The notes: generated by a model from the sequence alone, not told the origin. 64,000 nucleotides of DNA from Pseudanabaena biceps (GCA_013361095.1 JAATWA010000002.1:175715-239714); one strand, 5' to 3'; shown: positions 38,826 to 49,056, counted from the first letter of the stretch. Numbers and translations are program-made.

Positions 38826-38862
38826 AATAGTGTTGTGAGCGCTTTGCGCTCACAACACTATT
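38826..38862. terminator. Perfect palindrome between two unknown genes
   Basis: AATAGTGTTGTGAGCGC and its exact complement around TTT. It overlaps the stop codon of the upstream gene. It could attenuate transcription into the 220-residue gene. Confidence 0.5.
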
Positions 38863-39352
38863 AATTTGAATGACAAGGACATGGACGCAAAGGACAAAGC
38901 CAAGGATCGAGGCGTTCTTGACTAGCAAATTTCTTAATCCCATAATTTGACTCCAGCAAAACCAACACTTTCTGCACATAAATATGCACTTGGGTCGCCA
39001 CCATTCCCGCACAATGAATTGGTGGAATTGCGGCGAACTTTTCTTGTCCTTGCCAAACTTGAGCAGCGATCGCATGAATTGGTGTATCCGCTCCTGCTTG
39101 TCGATAAACTACTAGCACTGCCCAAAACACTGATGCAAACTCATCAATATTCACAACCAAATCTTGATCAGAATCATCACGTTTACGAGAGCGAATCAGA
39201 TTACGGCGATCTTGATGACGGGCATAGGAACGGCGACTATAGCAAACGTTAGGATTCCAACAGCGATCACCCAACTCACCATGAAGTTCTTGAGCCTGCG
39301 CCGCAGAGAGCATCGCACACTTTTTACACTTTTCGGGGATACCTTTAGTCAT
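38861..39352 (-). CDS. Hypothetical protein with N-terminal Cys cluster
   Basis: A 163-residue protein. The start (CKKCAMLSAAQAQELHGELG then DRCWNPNVCYSRRSYARH) has four cysteines spaced like a zinc site and many basic residues, which suggests nucleic-acid binding. The middle (VFWAVLVVYRQAGADTPIHA) is hydrophobic and helical. The C-terminus ends in CPLRPCPCHSN, a second Cys/His cluster. No family is named. It diverges from the FinO-like gene 116 bp away, so promoters may be shared. Confidence 0.6.
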   Translation of the reverse strand: MTKGIPEKCKKCAMLSAAQAQELHGELGDRCWNPNVCYSRRSYARHQDRRNLIRSRKRDDSDQDLVVNIDEFASVFWAVLVVYRQAGADTPIHAIAAQVWQGQEKFAAIPPIHCAGMVATQVHIYVQKVLVLLESNYGIKKFASQERLDPWLCPLRPCPCHSN

Positions 39353-39468
39353 GTTTGGGGAAAAAGAATTTAAATAGAACTGATTAAAGCTTTCCGTTAA
39401 ATGTGAGGATGAAGTTTAGGTATCGTATGCTAGAACAGCAAATAATTCATTATGTATACAATACAAAT

Positions 39469-39780
39469 ATGGCAGTCCAAGGAAAACTAGAACTAACCAT
39501 CAAAATCAATGAACTTCCTGTTGATGTGTCAGTTGATAAAAATGGTTGGAAGTCCTTTGATTTAGATTGTGACGGTCAAATCTTTAACGTTACTGTAAAA
39601 CCCAAAGTGTTTAAGAAGTTGGAAGATGCACAGGCTAATTATCCGCAGTGGGTAGCGGCGATCGCAGGCAAGATGGGTGAAGCTACTGAGACAGGATTTG
39701 TATTGCTTGAGCTAAACATCCAAGTGTTTGAGAAAAAGCCTAAAGAAGCCAATCCTGCTGAAATAGCAAGCCCGAGCTAA
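39469..39780 (+). CDS. Small FinO-like cyanobacterial protein
   Basis: About 103 residues from ATG 39469. In-frame starts further upstream (39403, 39427) are less likely, as relatives begin MAVxGKLE. The text KLELTIKINELP, the WK-FDLDCDGQ strand and PQWVAAIAGKMG ... NIQVFEKKPK resemble a short cyanobacterial family often labelled fertility-inhibition FinO-like. RNA binding has not been shown for it as far as I know. It lies 19 bp before the helicase gene and is probably co-transcribed. Confidence 0.6.
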   Translation: MAVQGKLELTIKINELPVDVSVDKNGWKSFDLDCDGQIFNVTVKPKVFKKLEDAQANYPQWVAAIAGKMGEATETGFVLLELNIQVFEKKPKEANPAEIASPS

Positions 39781-39799
39781 TAATGCTATAGGAAAATGT

Positions 39800-42105
39800 A
39801 TGCCCAACCCATCTGATTGTCCTATTGACTACGCAGCGATCGCCCGTTCAGTAATGAAACCATCGGGACAACAGCCTGCGTGGTTAGTCGAAGGTCAGGC
39901 TATATATGCTCCTAGCCATGCCCAAGGAATTGGTAAAATCACAGCTATTTTAGGCGATCGCCTCATAGCCAAATTTCCCAACTATTCAGTACCTGTAATC
40001 ATCACAAACTGGCAAGAAGCAATCAATCGTCAAGAAATATTGCCAGCTAACAGTCAGGAAATAACATCAGAAATTACCCGTGAACAGGAAATCTATGATG
40101 TAAGTGAAGAAGACATAGCCACGATTCCGCATCCAGAATTTAGAGAGATTGCACTCAACTTTCAAGCATCTCTTGCGGCAATTCGCGTAACGAAAAGTAC
40201 AGAAGGAGATGCTTATATATTACCTGTGGATCTGCCTAGTATTTTGCAAGAAGCATTGAGAGAACAAGGATATACTCACCTGTGGTCACATCAAATACAG
40301 TCGCTAGAAGCGATGAGAAACGGTAAAGATGTATTACTCTCAACACCAACAGCAAGTGGGAAAACCCTGTCATTTTTACCAGCAATCCTAGAAACTTGCA
40401 TTCAAGATGCACAAGCGACTGCACTACTGATTTTCCCTTTAAAAGCTCTAGCAATCGATCAACTGTCAAAACTTGAAGTGATCGCTAAGCCTATGGGATT
40501 ACATAGGGGAATGATGACAGGAGATATGCCAAAGGCAGAACGGCTAAAACTGTTTACGCCTCAAGCACCACAGATCTTGTGTATTAGTCCCGATTTACTC
40601 CACCATCAACTTAATCGCATTCGCTACCGTCACGAATGGCAGACATGGCGAGATTTCTTAACCAGATTGCGTTATGTTGTAGTTGATGAAGCCCATACAT
40701 ATCGCGGTAGCTTTGGTGGACATTTTGCTAATCTCATGCGCCGATTGCGATTAGCAGTTGATCGACTTGAAGGTAACAGCGAGCGTCTCCAATATGTCCT
40801 AGCCACAGCGACAATTGGTAACCCGATTGAATTAGCAGAGCGAATCACGGAAAGAAGCGATCGGCTTGTATATATCAATCGCAGTGGCGCGAGGACGGCA
40901 GGGCGGACAATTCTTTGTTTAAAACCTACGGCTCGAACTAACACAGAAGCAAGTCGATTGATTTTAGAATGGCTGGAAAGAGGACTAAGTGGCATTGTTT
41001 TTTGTAATACTCGCGCAGGTGCAAAGTCATTGCTAGCTCTGATGAATGCAGAATTAGAACGACAGAAGCGAGGACATTTAAAAGCATCGCTTGCCTTATT
41101 TTATGGTTCACTACGCAGCGATCGCCGCAACCAGATTATTGAATCAGTCAAACAAAATAAAGTACGGGTAATATTTGCCACGTCTGCGTTAGAAGCAGGG
41201 ATTGACCTACCCGAATTAGATTGCTGCTTAATCAAAGGCTACCCTGGATCGTTGATGAGTTTTTATCAACGGATTGGGAGAGCAGGAAGGCATCAGCATG
41301 GGCTAGTTGTGTTTCTCCCATCATTGGGAGATCCTCTTGATTATTACTATGGAACCAATCCCCAGATGCTTCTTGACGGGGAAGTTGAACGCGCCCTTTG
41401 CAATCCCAACTATCACTCAATTCTTAGCAAGCATCTTCATTGTGCGGCAAGGGAAAGCATGATTCCAGCAAGTGAAGTCAAACAACGTTTCGGCGATAAC
41501 GCGGGCAATATTGTTAACGAACTGCTCAATCAAAAAGCATTGCAAATCAATGAGAAATCAGGCGATCTCTTTACCGATGACCGCCCTCATAACTCGGTTA
41601 ATCTGAGGGGAGCAACTCAAGACTCAGTTATGTTAGTAGACGGCAATACTAATCAAGAACTTGAAGAATTATCGCTACTACAAGCTTATCGTGAAGTATT
41701 TCCCAATGCGATATACGCTATGCAGAGTAACGATGGAAATTTGCAATATTACCGATCGCGATCGCTAGATTTGGAATCAAAACAAGCGAGCCTGATCCCC
41801 ATCACGTCAGAGCCAAAACTCCGCACACAGGCTACGCAAGACATGACTATTAAGCCATTGGAGCCTCTGCGTGAGCCAAGACTAGTTTCATTAAATCTCA
41901 AAGACAGTAAATTACGCTTGACACTTAGCTGGGCTGAAATTACGAATCATGTAACGGGATATAACTTGATCAGCAAAGTGAGAACAATTACCTGTAGCCA
42001 TTCCCGTTGTTCACGCTACCATCAACCAATGCAGTCTGATACTTGTACTGCCTGTAACAAACCAACTAGATTAGCTGAAATCACAGAAATCGAAGAAGAA
42101 AATCT
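39800..42105 (+). pseudogene. DEAD/DEAH helicase (MrfA-like), part 1 of 3
   Basis: Superfamily 2 helicase. Visible motifs: Q-like HLWSHQIQSLEAM, Walker A STPTASGKTLS near residue 190, ALLIFPLKALAIDQ, DEAH in VVVDEAHTYRGSF near 300, LATATIGNP, then GIVFCNTRAGAK, IFATSALEAGIDL and YQRIGRAGRHQ. A zinc-like group, CSHSRCSRYHQPMQSDTCTA, sits at the end. The chain is cut after IEEEN-L by an IS1. With parts 2 and 3 it is a 945-residue helicase with a C-terminal DUF1998, as in the mitomycin repair helicase MrfA. Confidence 0.9.
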
Positions 42106-42882
42106 GGTAGTCCTAAACAAGTAAGGATGAGTTGTAGTGGTGAATAAAAAACCAGATAGCACCAATATGATTTTCTATTTTTTTAGAGAAAGAGAGAGTT
42201 TTACGAACTAGTCGAGAGATTCGTTGTCGCATCGTACAGTTAAAACGTTCAATATAATTGGTTTTCCCTGTTTCCTTTCCAACCGCGATATGCCGCATGT
42301 CTGGGAACACAACAGAATATGCATTCCAAAAATCTGTATAAGCAACAGCACACTGACGATAAACACTGGGCAAAGAATTCCAAAGCTTTTGCGCTCCTTG
42401 TGCGGAGCGATCGCCGATATGAACGCCAACAATTTCGCGAGTATCAACATCAATGGCAAGCCAAATCCACTGTTTATTGCCTTTATTGCCAACAAAAGAC
42501 CACATTTCATCACACTGAATCGTTAGTCTTCCTTTTTTTTTAGCGGATACATTTACTTGTTGAGGAATCGCCTCGTATTTACGATTGACATAATTCTGCA
42601 ACCAAGTTTCAGAAACGTCACAAACTCTGGCAATACCTGCAAGAGGAATCTTCTCAAGTAAGAGTTTGTCAATCAAGGCTTTGGTTTCTTCAGAGATTAG
42701 TTTTTGCCGTGGTGCTTCAACAAACTGGCGACCACAGGCTTTACATTTATGATTTTGATTCCCGTTATGAATAAAACCATTTTTGACCACATCTTTTGAG
42801 TTACAGTTTGGACAATTTGGCATTGGTAATTAAGTGTCTTAGAGTTCTTTTATGATTTTATCCTTACATCTCGCGGACTACC
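42106..42882 (-). mobile_element. IS1-family element, copy 1 (777 bp)
   Basis: Ends are inverted repeats starting GGTAGTCC. It is flanked by an exact 8 bp duplication, GAAAATCT, at 42098-42105 and 42883-42890. It sits in the helicase gene. Removing it with one duplication restores the helicase frame. A second, interrupted copy is at 48491-50373. Confidence 0.95.
42113..42823 (-). CDS. IS1-family transposase
   Basis: A 236-residue, single-frame transposase (no InsA/InsB frameshift needed). N-terminal zinc finger CPNCNSKDVVKNG ... CKACGRQF, then a helix-turn-helix (LAGIARVCDVSETWLQNYV), then the DDE core: CDEMWSFVG, AYTDFWNAY and TNYIERFNCTMRQR. It appears intact and may be the active source of the IS1 copies here. 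Confidence 0.92.
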   Translation of the reverse strand: MPNCPNCNSKDVVKNGFIHNGNQNHKCKACGRQFVEAPRQKLISEETKALIDKLLLEKIPLAGIARVCDVSETWLQNYVNRKYEAIPQQVNVSAKKKGRLTIQCDEMWSFVGNKGNKQWIWLAIDVDTREIVGVHIGDRSAQGAQKLWNSLPSVYRQCAVAYTDFWNAYSVVFPDMRHIAVGKETGKTNYIERFNCTMRQRISRLVRKTLSFSKKIENHIGAIWFFIHHYNSSLLV

Positions 42883-43192
42883 GAAAATCTATTTGATGTA
42901 GCCTATACCACTCGCTATCAAGCACCCGTATTGAGGATTGAGATGAATTTGGAGTTAGCGGAGCCATTACAAGAATATGCCAATAAACTCAAACAACAGA
43001 TAGAGAATCAATTTGGTAATGATATTCCTTCAGAACTTATATCTCTATTTCAAACTAATCCTGCCGATCTAGCTTTGCATTCAATCTGTCATCAGATTGG
43101 GATTGCAGTACCGTTATTAGTGCTTAGCGATCGCCAAGATTTGAATAGCTACTGTGAGACTAAGAAAAATCGCGTCAATACATTAAAGACAA
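42883..43192 (+). pseudogene. Helicase part 2 of 3
   Basis: Continues the helicase after the IS1: after the shared GAAAATCT the frame reads LFDVAYTTRYQAPVLRIEMN, on through LALHSICHQIGIAVPLLVL then SDRQDLNSY, which is DUF1998-like. It is then cut by an IS1595-type element after the 8 bp AAAGACAA. No internal stop is present. Confidence 0.85.
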
Positions 43193-44231
43193 GGCTCAAT
43201 AGGTGTTTCGGGGAGGTGAAAGAAAGGAAGAATTTGATAATATTGTAGCGAAATCCAAAAGCCGTTATCCCTATGCTGAGTGTGAACTTAACGCATCTAA
43301 TCGATGACGAAAAATGTTACGAAACAGTGCGTCAGATGCGATGGACAACAGGAATACACTGTCCCAAATGTAAAAGCTCAGAGGTGATAAAGCGAGGCAA
43401 AGATGAAACGCAGTCCGCGCGTCAACGATACCAGTGTAAAACTTGCAACACAAACTTTGACGATCTAACCGACACAATATTCGCAGGACACCATCAACCC
43501 TTACGGATGTGGATATTGTGTCTATACTTGATGGGATTAAATCTCTCAAATCGACAAATCGCCCAAAAACTAGACCTAGACAAGGATGTAGTGCAAGATA
43601 TGACCACCCGATTGCGAGAAGGTATTGACCAAAGCAAGCCCGAAGTCAACTTATCTGGGTCAGTCGAGTGCGATGAAGTGTATGTGACGGCAGGACACAA
43701 GGGCAAACCCGAAGAAGTTAAAAAAAAGGGCGCAAAGGAAGGCGCAATCGCCTCAAAGGGATTCTGGGGCGGGGGACACTTGAAAAAGAAAAACCACCCA
43801 TTTTCGGCATGATTCAGCGCGGTGGTGAGGTGGTAATTCGTATGTTAGAAAATGTGCAACAACGGACTATTGAACCACTGATTAAAGCAACGATAGCTCT
43901 TGGTACGATGGTCTACACTGACGAATATGCCATCTATAATCCTTTGCCAGATTGGGGTTATGGACACAAAACTGTTTGTCATGGGGCGGGAGAGTGTGCA
44001 AGAGATGAAGACGGTGATGGCTTTTGTGAAGTTCATGTCAATACCATGGAAGGCTTTTAGTCGCTTTTGCGCTCTTGGTTACGTCCTCATCGTGGTATTT
44101 CTCAAGAAAAGTTACCTTTGTATTTAAGCTTCTTTGAGTTTGTTCATAATGCCAAGAGGAGGGGTAAAGCTTTACTGGGTGCTTTGCTAGATTCTCTACT
44201 TGAATTACCTCCCCGAAACACCTATTGAGCC
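43193..44231 (+). mobile_element. IS1595-type element (1039 bp)
   Basis: Terminal inverted repeats of 25 bp start GGCTCAATAGGTGTTTCG. The flanking duplication is AAAGACAA (43185-43192 and 44232-44239), 8 bp, usual for IS1595. It sits in the DUF1998 part of the helicase, in the same orientation. The repeats are perfect but the transposase gene is decayed. Confidence 0.93.
43273..44228 (+). pseudogene. IS1595 (ISXO2-like) transposase, frameshift and amber stop
   Basis: N-terminal zinc ribbon (CPKCKSSEVIKRG ... CKTCN) and ISXO2-like catalytic part (GSVECDEVYVTAGHKGK; YTDEYAIYNPL; HVNTMEGF). Two lesions are visible. At the run of eight A's at 43720-43727 the frame must slip by -1 to continue into RLKGILGRGTLEKEKPPIFG. 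At 44058-44060 TAG stands where relatives have Trp in EGFWSLLRSW. The element is probably dead unless supplied in trans. Confidence 0.85.
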
Positions 44232-44469
44232 AAAGACAATTGCCTATTTTTTTGATACGACCGATGGCGGTAATGGCACTTGCGAGGAATTATTTGATCG
44301 CTTTGAAGATTTTGCTGTTCGAGGTGCTCAATTAGTTGAGGCTTGTAATTGTCAATATGGTTGTCCAAGATGTCTCACGGATGCGTGTTGTCCACAGGAT
44401 AATCAAGCCTTGAACAAAGCATTAGGTTTGTTCTTGCTCCAAGCTACTCTCTTCCCACTATCAAAATAG
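44232..44469 (+). pseudogene. Helicase part 3 of 3, DUF1998 zinc site
   Basis: After the AAAGACAA duplication the helicase frame resumes: TIAYFFDTTDGGNGTCEELF, then LVEACNCQYGCPRCLTDACC, the four-Cys signature that ends DUF1998 domains, and a last helix with a stop at 44467-44469. The three parts sum to 2838 bp, exactly 946 codons, with no other frame damage. Confidence 0.88.
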
Positions 44470-44482
44470 ACATTAAAAACCA

Positions 44483-44523
44483 AGATTAGACGTTGCGGCG
44501 CGAAGCTCCGCAACGTCTAATCT
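44483..44523. terminator. Palindrome after helicase
   Basis: AGATTAGACGTTGCGG and its exact complement are separated by nine bases, 14 bp after the helicase stop. Followed by TTTCAC, a weak T-run. Likely terminator, and similar in style to the other long palindromes of the window. Confidence 0.6.
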
Positions 44524-44970
44524 TTCACTGGGAAGAGAGTATTAGTTATGACTGAGAATATTTTTAATGGATCTGCAAATTATCCTGATTTGCTCTTTGC
44601 GTGTCTGCTCAACTTAAAAATGTGATTTCGTAAATATTGCTTTTTTGTCATCAATGAGTTTTTTTGTGCTTTTTTAGTTGCACATCACGTAATGTTTGAA
44701 ATTATTACTATGCTCTTGCTGATCCAGATGGTATTCGCAGGATGGATACACAAGTTGTAACCCACATTCTGCTCGTAATGGAAGCCTAAAAATATTTACA
44801 ACGAGGCAATAAGGGTTTCAGCGATCTCAAAAGAAATTAATGATAATGAATTCTATTAGTGCGTCCTTATTGACAATATTCAAATAGCGACTTTTTTGTG
44901 ATTAATACTCAAAACACTTACTATATAAGCATTTCCTTTCTAAATATTTTTTTAGTAAAATAAGAGCGGA

Positions 44971-45048
44971 ATGTGGGTTGTAAAAAGCTTTCTTCAAGCA
45001 GCCAATTTAAGCGATATTGATATTGAGGCTTTATTAGGCAAAAGCTAA
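44971..45048 (+). CDS. Possible 25-residue peptide
   Basis: ATG 44971 behind GAGCGGA opens MWVVKSFLQAANLSDIDIEA, then LLGKS and a stop, 17 bp before a strong terminator-like hairpin. Either a small gene or the scrap of a longer one. No family recognised. Confidence 0.25.
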   Translation: MWVVKSFLQAANLSDIDIEALLGKS

Positions 45049-45065
45049 CGAATCCCCATATTTTT

Positions 45066-45100
45066 AAGCGATCGCTCTCCGCAAAGGCGATCGCTTTTTT
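45066..45100 (+). terminator. Rho-independent terminator built from HIP1 repeats
   Basis: AAGCGATCGC and GCGATCGCTT form a stem around an 11-base loop and are followed by TTTT. Both arms are HIP1 octamers, showing how this repeat can create terminators. Confidence 0.65.
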
Positions 45101-45171
45101 GTTGATTAAAGTTTATCTGGCGATCGACTCACTAAGGCTAAAATTTTGAAGTAGCCTTAGAGGTGTTTGTC

Positions 45172-46201
45172 ATGGCTTCACGGTTCTACTCGCTTGCATT
45201 TGTTTTGATAACTGGTATTTGGGTCTTAGTTTCTTCGCCAGATTTGCCTTTTGTTACTGCTCAGGCTCAGACGACACAAGAGCGTAAAACCGAGGCGGAT
45301 AGGCTGTTGAATTTAGCGAATCAGCAATACAATACACGTAAGCTTGAGGCAGCATTGCAGTTGTGGCAGCAAGCTTTGACTATCTATCAAGAAATTAAAG
45401 ATAGACGGGATGAGGGTATAGCCCTTAGAAAACTTGGCAGATGTAGCTTCGATCTCCATCAATATAACCAAGCGCTCGATTATGGATTGCAAGCCTTAGC
45501 GATCGCAAGGGAAACAAAAGATCGTCAGAGTGAAGAGACTGAATTATCATTTCTGGGTCTTTATTACGCAACATTTGGTAAATATGAAAAGGCGATCGAC
45601 TACCGTATGCAAGCCTTAGCGATCGCAAGGGAAATAAAAAATCATCATCGTGAGATTGTTTCTTTATACTATCTTGGTTACGAGTACGAAAAGATCCGTA
45701 AATACGAGAAAGCGATTGATTACGGACTGCAATACTTAGCGATCGCAAGGGAAATAAAAGATCAGAAGGCTGAAGTTGAGGGCATAAAAAATCTGGGTCG
45801 TTATTACCTTGCCCTTCGTCAATATGACAAAACGCTCGATTACGAACTGCAAGCCTTAGCGATCGCAAGGGAAATCAAAGATCGAAACGAGGAGGGACGC
45901 GCCCTAGGAAATCTGAGTTGGGTTTACGGTGACCTCCATCAATACGACAAAGCACTCGATTATGGACTGCAATCCTTAGTGATTATGCGGGAATTAAAAA
46001 ACCTTGATGTTGAGGCACTTGGATTCGCAAATATAGGTTCTTTGATGGAACGAGAAAAAAATCCCGAACTCGCCATTGTATTTTACAAACAATCCATAAT
46101 CGCTCGTGAATCCCTACGCAAAGATAGAGACATTAACTTTAGTAATCTGGATCAAGACCTACAAAATTCCTATAAAAAAAATTTTTCAGATTCCTACTCT
46201 A
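45172..46201 (+). pseudogene. Secreted TPR-CHAT protein, part 1 of 3 (TPR)
   Basis: Signal peptide (FYSLAFVLITGIWVLVSS, cleavage near AQA) and then six or more tetratricopeptide repeats of 40 residues (YDKALDYGLQALAIAREIKD), a peptide- or protein-binding scaffold. ATG 45172 is preferred; a GTG at 45163 would add three residues. The frame is cut by IS630 element B at a TA in D-S-Y-S-R. Parts 1-3 sum to an uninterrupted 778-residue protein. Such proteins are common in cyanobacteria; CHAT proteases of this type can act as caspase-like effectors. Confidence 0.85.
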
Positions 46202-47402
46202 GTAGACAGTCAACAACAAATTAACCGATAATAATTGGGTGACCTAATAGTTGAAAATATGCCAGCCAAGAAATATATAGTATCACTGACAAAAGAAGAG
46301 CAAAAAAGCTTAGAAGAGCTGACAAAAACAGGAAAAGCCGCCGCCGCCAAAATAAATCATGCCAAGATCCTGCTCAAAGCGGATATCAACCGAGAAGAAG
46401 GAGGATGGAAAGATCAGTCGATAAGTATAGCGCTTGATACCAGCGTTAGCACCATCGAACAAGTGCGTCAACGCTTTGTCGAAGAAGGATTAGAGTCAGC
46501 ATTGAATCCACGTCCGCGCACTTACTCCCCAAAAAAGTTGGACGGAGAAATAGAAGCGCATTTAATCGCCGTTGCTTGTTCAGAAGCCCCAGAAGGAAGC
46601 AGTCGTTGGACATTACGCTTGTTAGCAGACAAGATGGTGTCATTAGGCTATGTGGACAGTATTTCCCATGAAAGCGTCAGGCAAGTGCTAAAAAAAACGA
46701 GCTTAAGCCTTGGTTGAAAGAATGTTGGGTAATTCCGCCTGAGCATAATGCTGAATTTGTGTGTCAGATGGAAGATGTTCTAGAATTGTATAAACTACCC
46801 TATGACCCTGATTACCCAGTGGTCTGTTTTGATGAGAGTTCCAAGCAATTAGTTTCGGAAACTAGACAGCCGCTACCCATAGAAGCGGGACAGCCTGAAC
46901 GTTATGACCATGAATATCAACGGCAGGGTGTTTGCAATCTATTTATGTTCTTCGAGCCTTTAGCTGGTTGGCGACATGTGGAAGTGACAGACCACCGCAC
47001 TCAAGTTGACTATGCTCATCAGATGAAGTATTTAGCCGATGAATGCTATCTTAACGCTAAAAAAATTAAGCTGACTCAGGATAATCTGAATACCCACGTT
47101 AAGTCTTCTTTGTATAAAGCATTTCCTCCTGCTGAGGCACGGCGCATTCTCGACAAGTTTGAGTTCCATTACACTCCTAAGCATGGCAGTTGGTTGAATA
47201 TTGCCGAGATTGAATTGAGTGTTTTGTCGCGTCAATGTCTTGACCGTCGTATTCCTGACAAAGAAACTTTGAAATCTGAGATTGCTGCTTGGGAAAATCG
47301 CAGAAACGCTCTTGCTTGTAAATGCAATTGGCAGTTTACTACTGAAGATGCTCGGATTAAATTAGCCCGTCTCTATCCTGTAATTGACGCTTGACACTCT
47401 AC
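46202..47402 (+). mobile_element. IS630-type element B (1201 bp)
   Basis: Ends GTAGACAGTCAA and, inverted, GTAGAGTGTCAA form short imperfect repeats. TA flanks both sides (46200-46201, 47403-47404). It is inserted in the TPR-CHAT gene in the same direction. Removing it with one TA gives an in-frame TCT-AGA junction. Confidence 0.88.
46259..47394 (+). CDS. IS630-type transposase B, frame break at A8
   Basis: The first frame (ATG 46259 to TGA 46717) gives the HTH part with KAAAAKINHAKILLKAD and SWTLRLLAD-like text. The second (from 46714) gives the DDE core: VVCFDESSKQ, LTQDNLNTH and HYTPKHGSWLNIAEIE. They join as KKNELKPWLKECW if the ribosome slips -1 on eight A's at 46690-46697. In relatives this is one continuous protein, so it is either programmed frameshifting or a one-base loss. 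An A-run is a good slippage site, so activity is possible. Confidence 0.8.
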
Positions 47403-47404
47403 TA

Positions 47405-48490
47405 GAACCTATCGCCATCTTGCCGACCTATTACTCAAACAAGGACGCATCATCGAAGCATTGCAAGTCCTCGACTTACTCAAAGTACAAGAACTAGACG
47501 ACTATCTCAAAAATGTCAAAGGCAACGATCGCACATCTCAAGGTGTCAGATTATTAGAATCGGAAAAAGCCTTTGGCGATAAACTATTCACCACCAGCTA
47601 CGAGCAAATCCCCTTACTCAATCAACAACTCAGCAACCAAATCCAACAACTGCCAAAATCTGAAACCAACAAAATTCCCGACTACCTGCGAAAGTTACCC
47701 CAAGGAGCCGTCTTAGTATATCCCTTAATTCTGGGCGATCGTCTCGAACTAATCGTTTTCTCCGCTAATACCCTTCCTATCAACCGAACCGTTCCAATCA
47801 AACAAGCAGCCCTCGAAAGGCTCATTCAAAATTTTCGCCTTGACATTAGAGATTCCAGTTCTCTAGATGTCAAAGCCTCTAGTAAAAAACTCTACAACCT
47901 TCTGGTAAAACCAATCGAAGTCGATCTCAAGCAAGCAAACGCCACTACTATTTTCTACGCGCCAGACAGTATCTTGCGTTATATTCCCCTTGCCGCCCTT
48001 TACGATGGCAAACAGTGGTTAGCTGAGAAATATCGCATCGACAACCTGATTGCCTATAGCCTCTTTGACCCAGATAGCAAACTTCATGCAAACCCCTCTA
48101 TCTTTGCTGGATCTTTCGGCAATAGCCTTAAAGGAAACTCAGAATTTGCTCCTCTCCCCGCAACCATTTCCGAAGTTGAGAGCATTAAATCTTTATTCCC
48201 CAATACTACGGAGTTAACTGGGCGGGATTTCACAGACAAAAACACCAAAGCTAAAATTTTGGGAAATACAATTATCCACTTTGCCACTCACGCTCAGTTC
48301 CAATCTGGCAGTCCTCAAGATTCATTTATATTGTTTGGCGATGGTAGTAAAGTTACCATATCGGAAATTGATAAATGGAATTTAACAAAAGCAGATTTAG
48401 TCGTGTTAAGCGCCTGTCAGACAGGATTGGGTAGTTCTTCCAACGGAGCCGAAATACTTGGCTTTGGCTATCAAGTCCAGAAAGCTGGAG
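47405..48490 (+). pseudogene. TPR-CHAT protein, part 2 of 3 (CHAT)
   Basis: Resumes as RTYRHLADLLLKQGRIIEAL, links to LQVLDLLKVQELDDYL, then the CHAT peptidase domain: ATTIFYAPDSILRYIPLAAL, the catalytic-His motif IIHFATHAQF, and the catalytic-Cys motif LVVLSACQTGLG. It is cut by the second IS1 copy in QKAG-A after the 8 bp AGCTGGAG. His and Cys are both intact. Confidence 0.88.
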
Positions 48491-48549
48491 GGTAGTCCGC
48501 GAGATGTAAGGATAAAATCATAAAAGAACTCTAAGACACTTAATTACCA

Positions 48550-49056
48550 ATGCCAAATTGTCCAAACTGTAACTCAAAAGATGTGGTCAAAAATGGTTTT
48601 ATTCATAACGGGAATCAAAATCATAAATGTAAAGCCTGTGGTCGCCAGTTTGTTGAAGCACCACGGCAAAAACTAATCTCTGAAGAAACCAAAGCCTTGA
48701 TTGACAAACTCTTACTTGAGAAGATTCCTCTTGCAGGTATTGCCAGAGTTTGTGACGTTTCTGAAACTTGGTTGCAGAATTATGTCAATCGTAAATACGA
48801 GGCGATTCCTCAACAAGTAAATGTATCCGCTAAAAAAAAAGGAAGACTAACGATTCAGTGTGATGAAATGTGGTCTTTTGTTGGCAATAAAGGCAATAAA
48901 CAGTGGATTTGGCTTGCCATTGATGTTGATACTCGCGAAATTGTTGGCGTTCATATCGGCGAATCGCTCCGCACAAGGAGCGCAAAAGCTTTGGAATTCT
49001 TTGCCCAGTGTTTATCGTCAGTGTGCTGTTGCTTATACAGATTTTTGGAATGCATA
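48550..49056 (+). pseudogene. IS1 transposase copy 2, 5' part
   Basis: Identical to the copy 1 transposase through VDTREIVGVHIG. Then an extra A turns GCGATCGC into GCGAATCGC and shifts the frame, giving ESLRTRSAKALEFF and a stop at the edge of the inserted IS630. It is dead twice over. Confidence 0.88.

Larger units (their letters stand above)
44524..45162. other. Intergenic region between helicase and CHAT gene
   Basis: AT-rich with no convincing gene apart from a 25-codon frame at 44971-45048 and a terminator-like hairpin at 45066. It probably holds the CHAT gene promoter near its right end. Confidence 0.4.

Noticed and set aside
45425..45868. Minus-strand 147-codon frame with repeated text
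   Set aside because: It is the antisense shadow of the TPR repeats.
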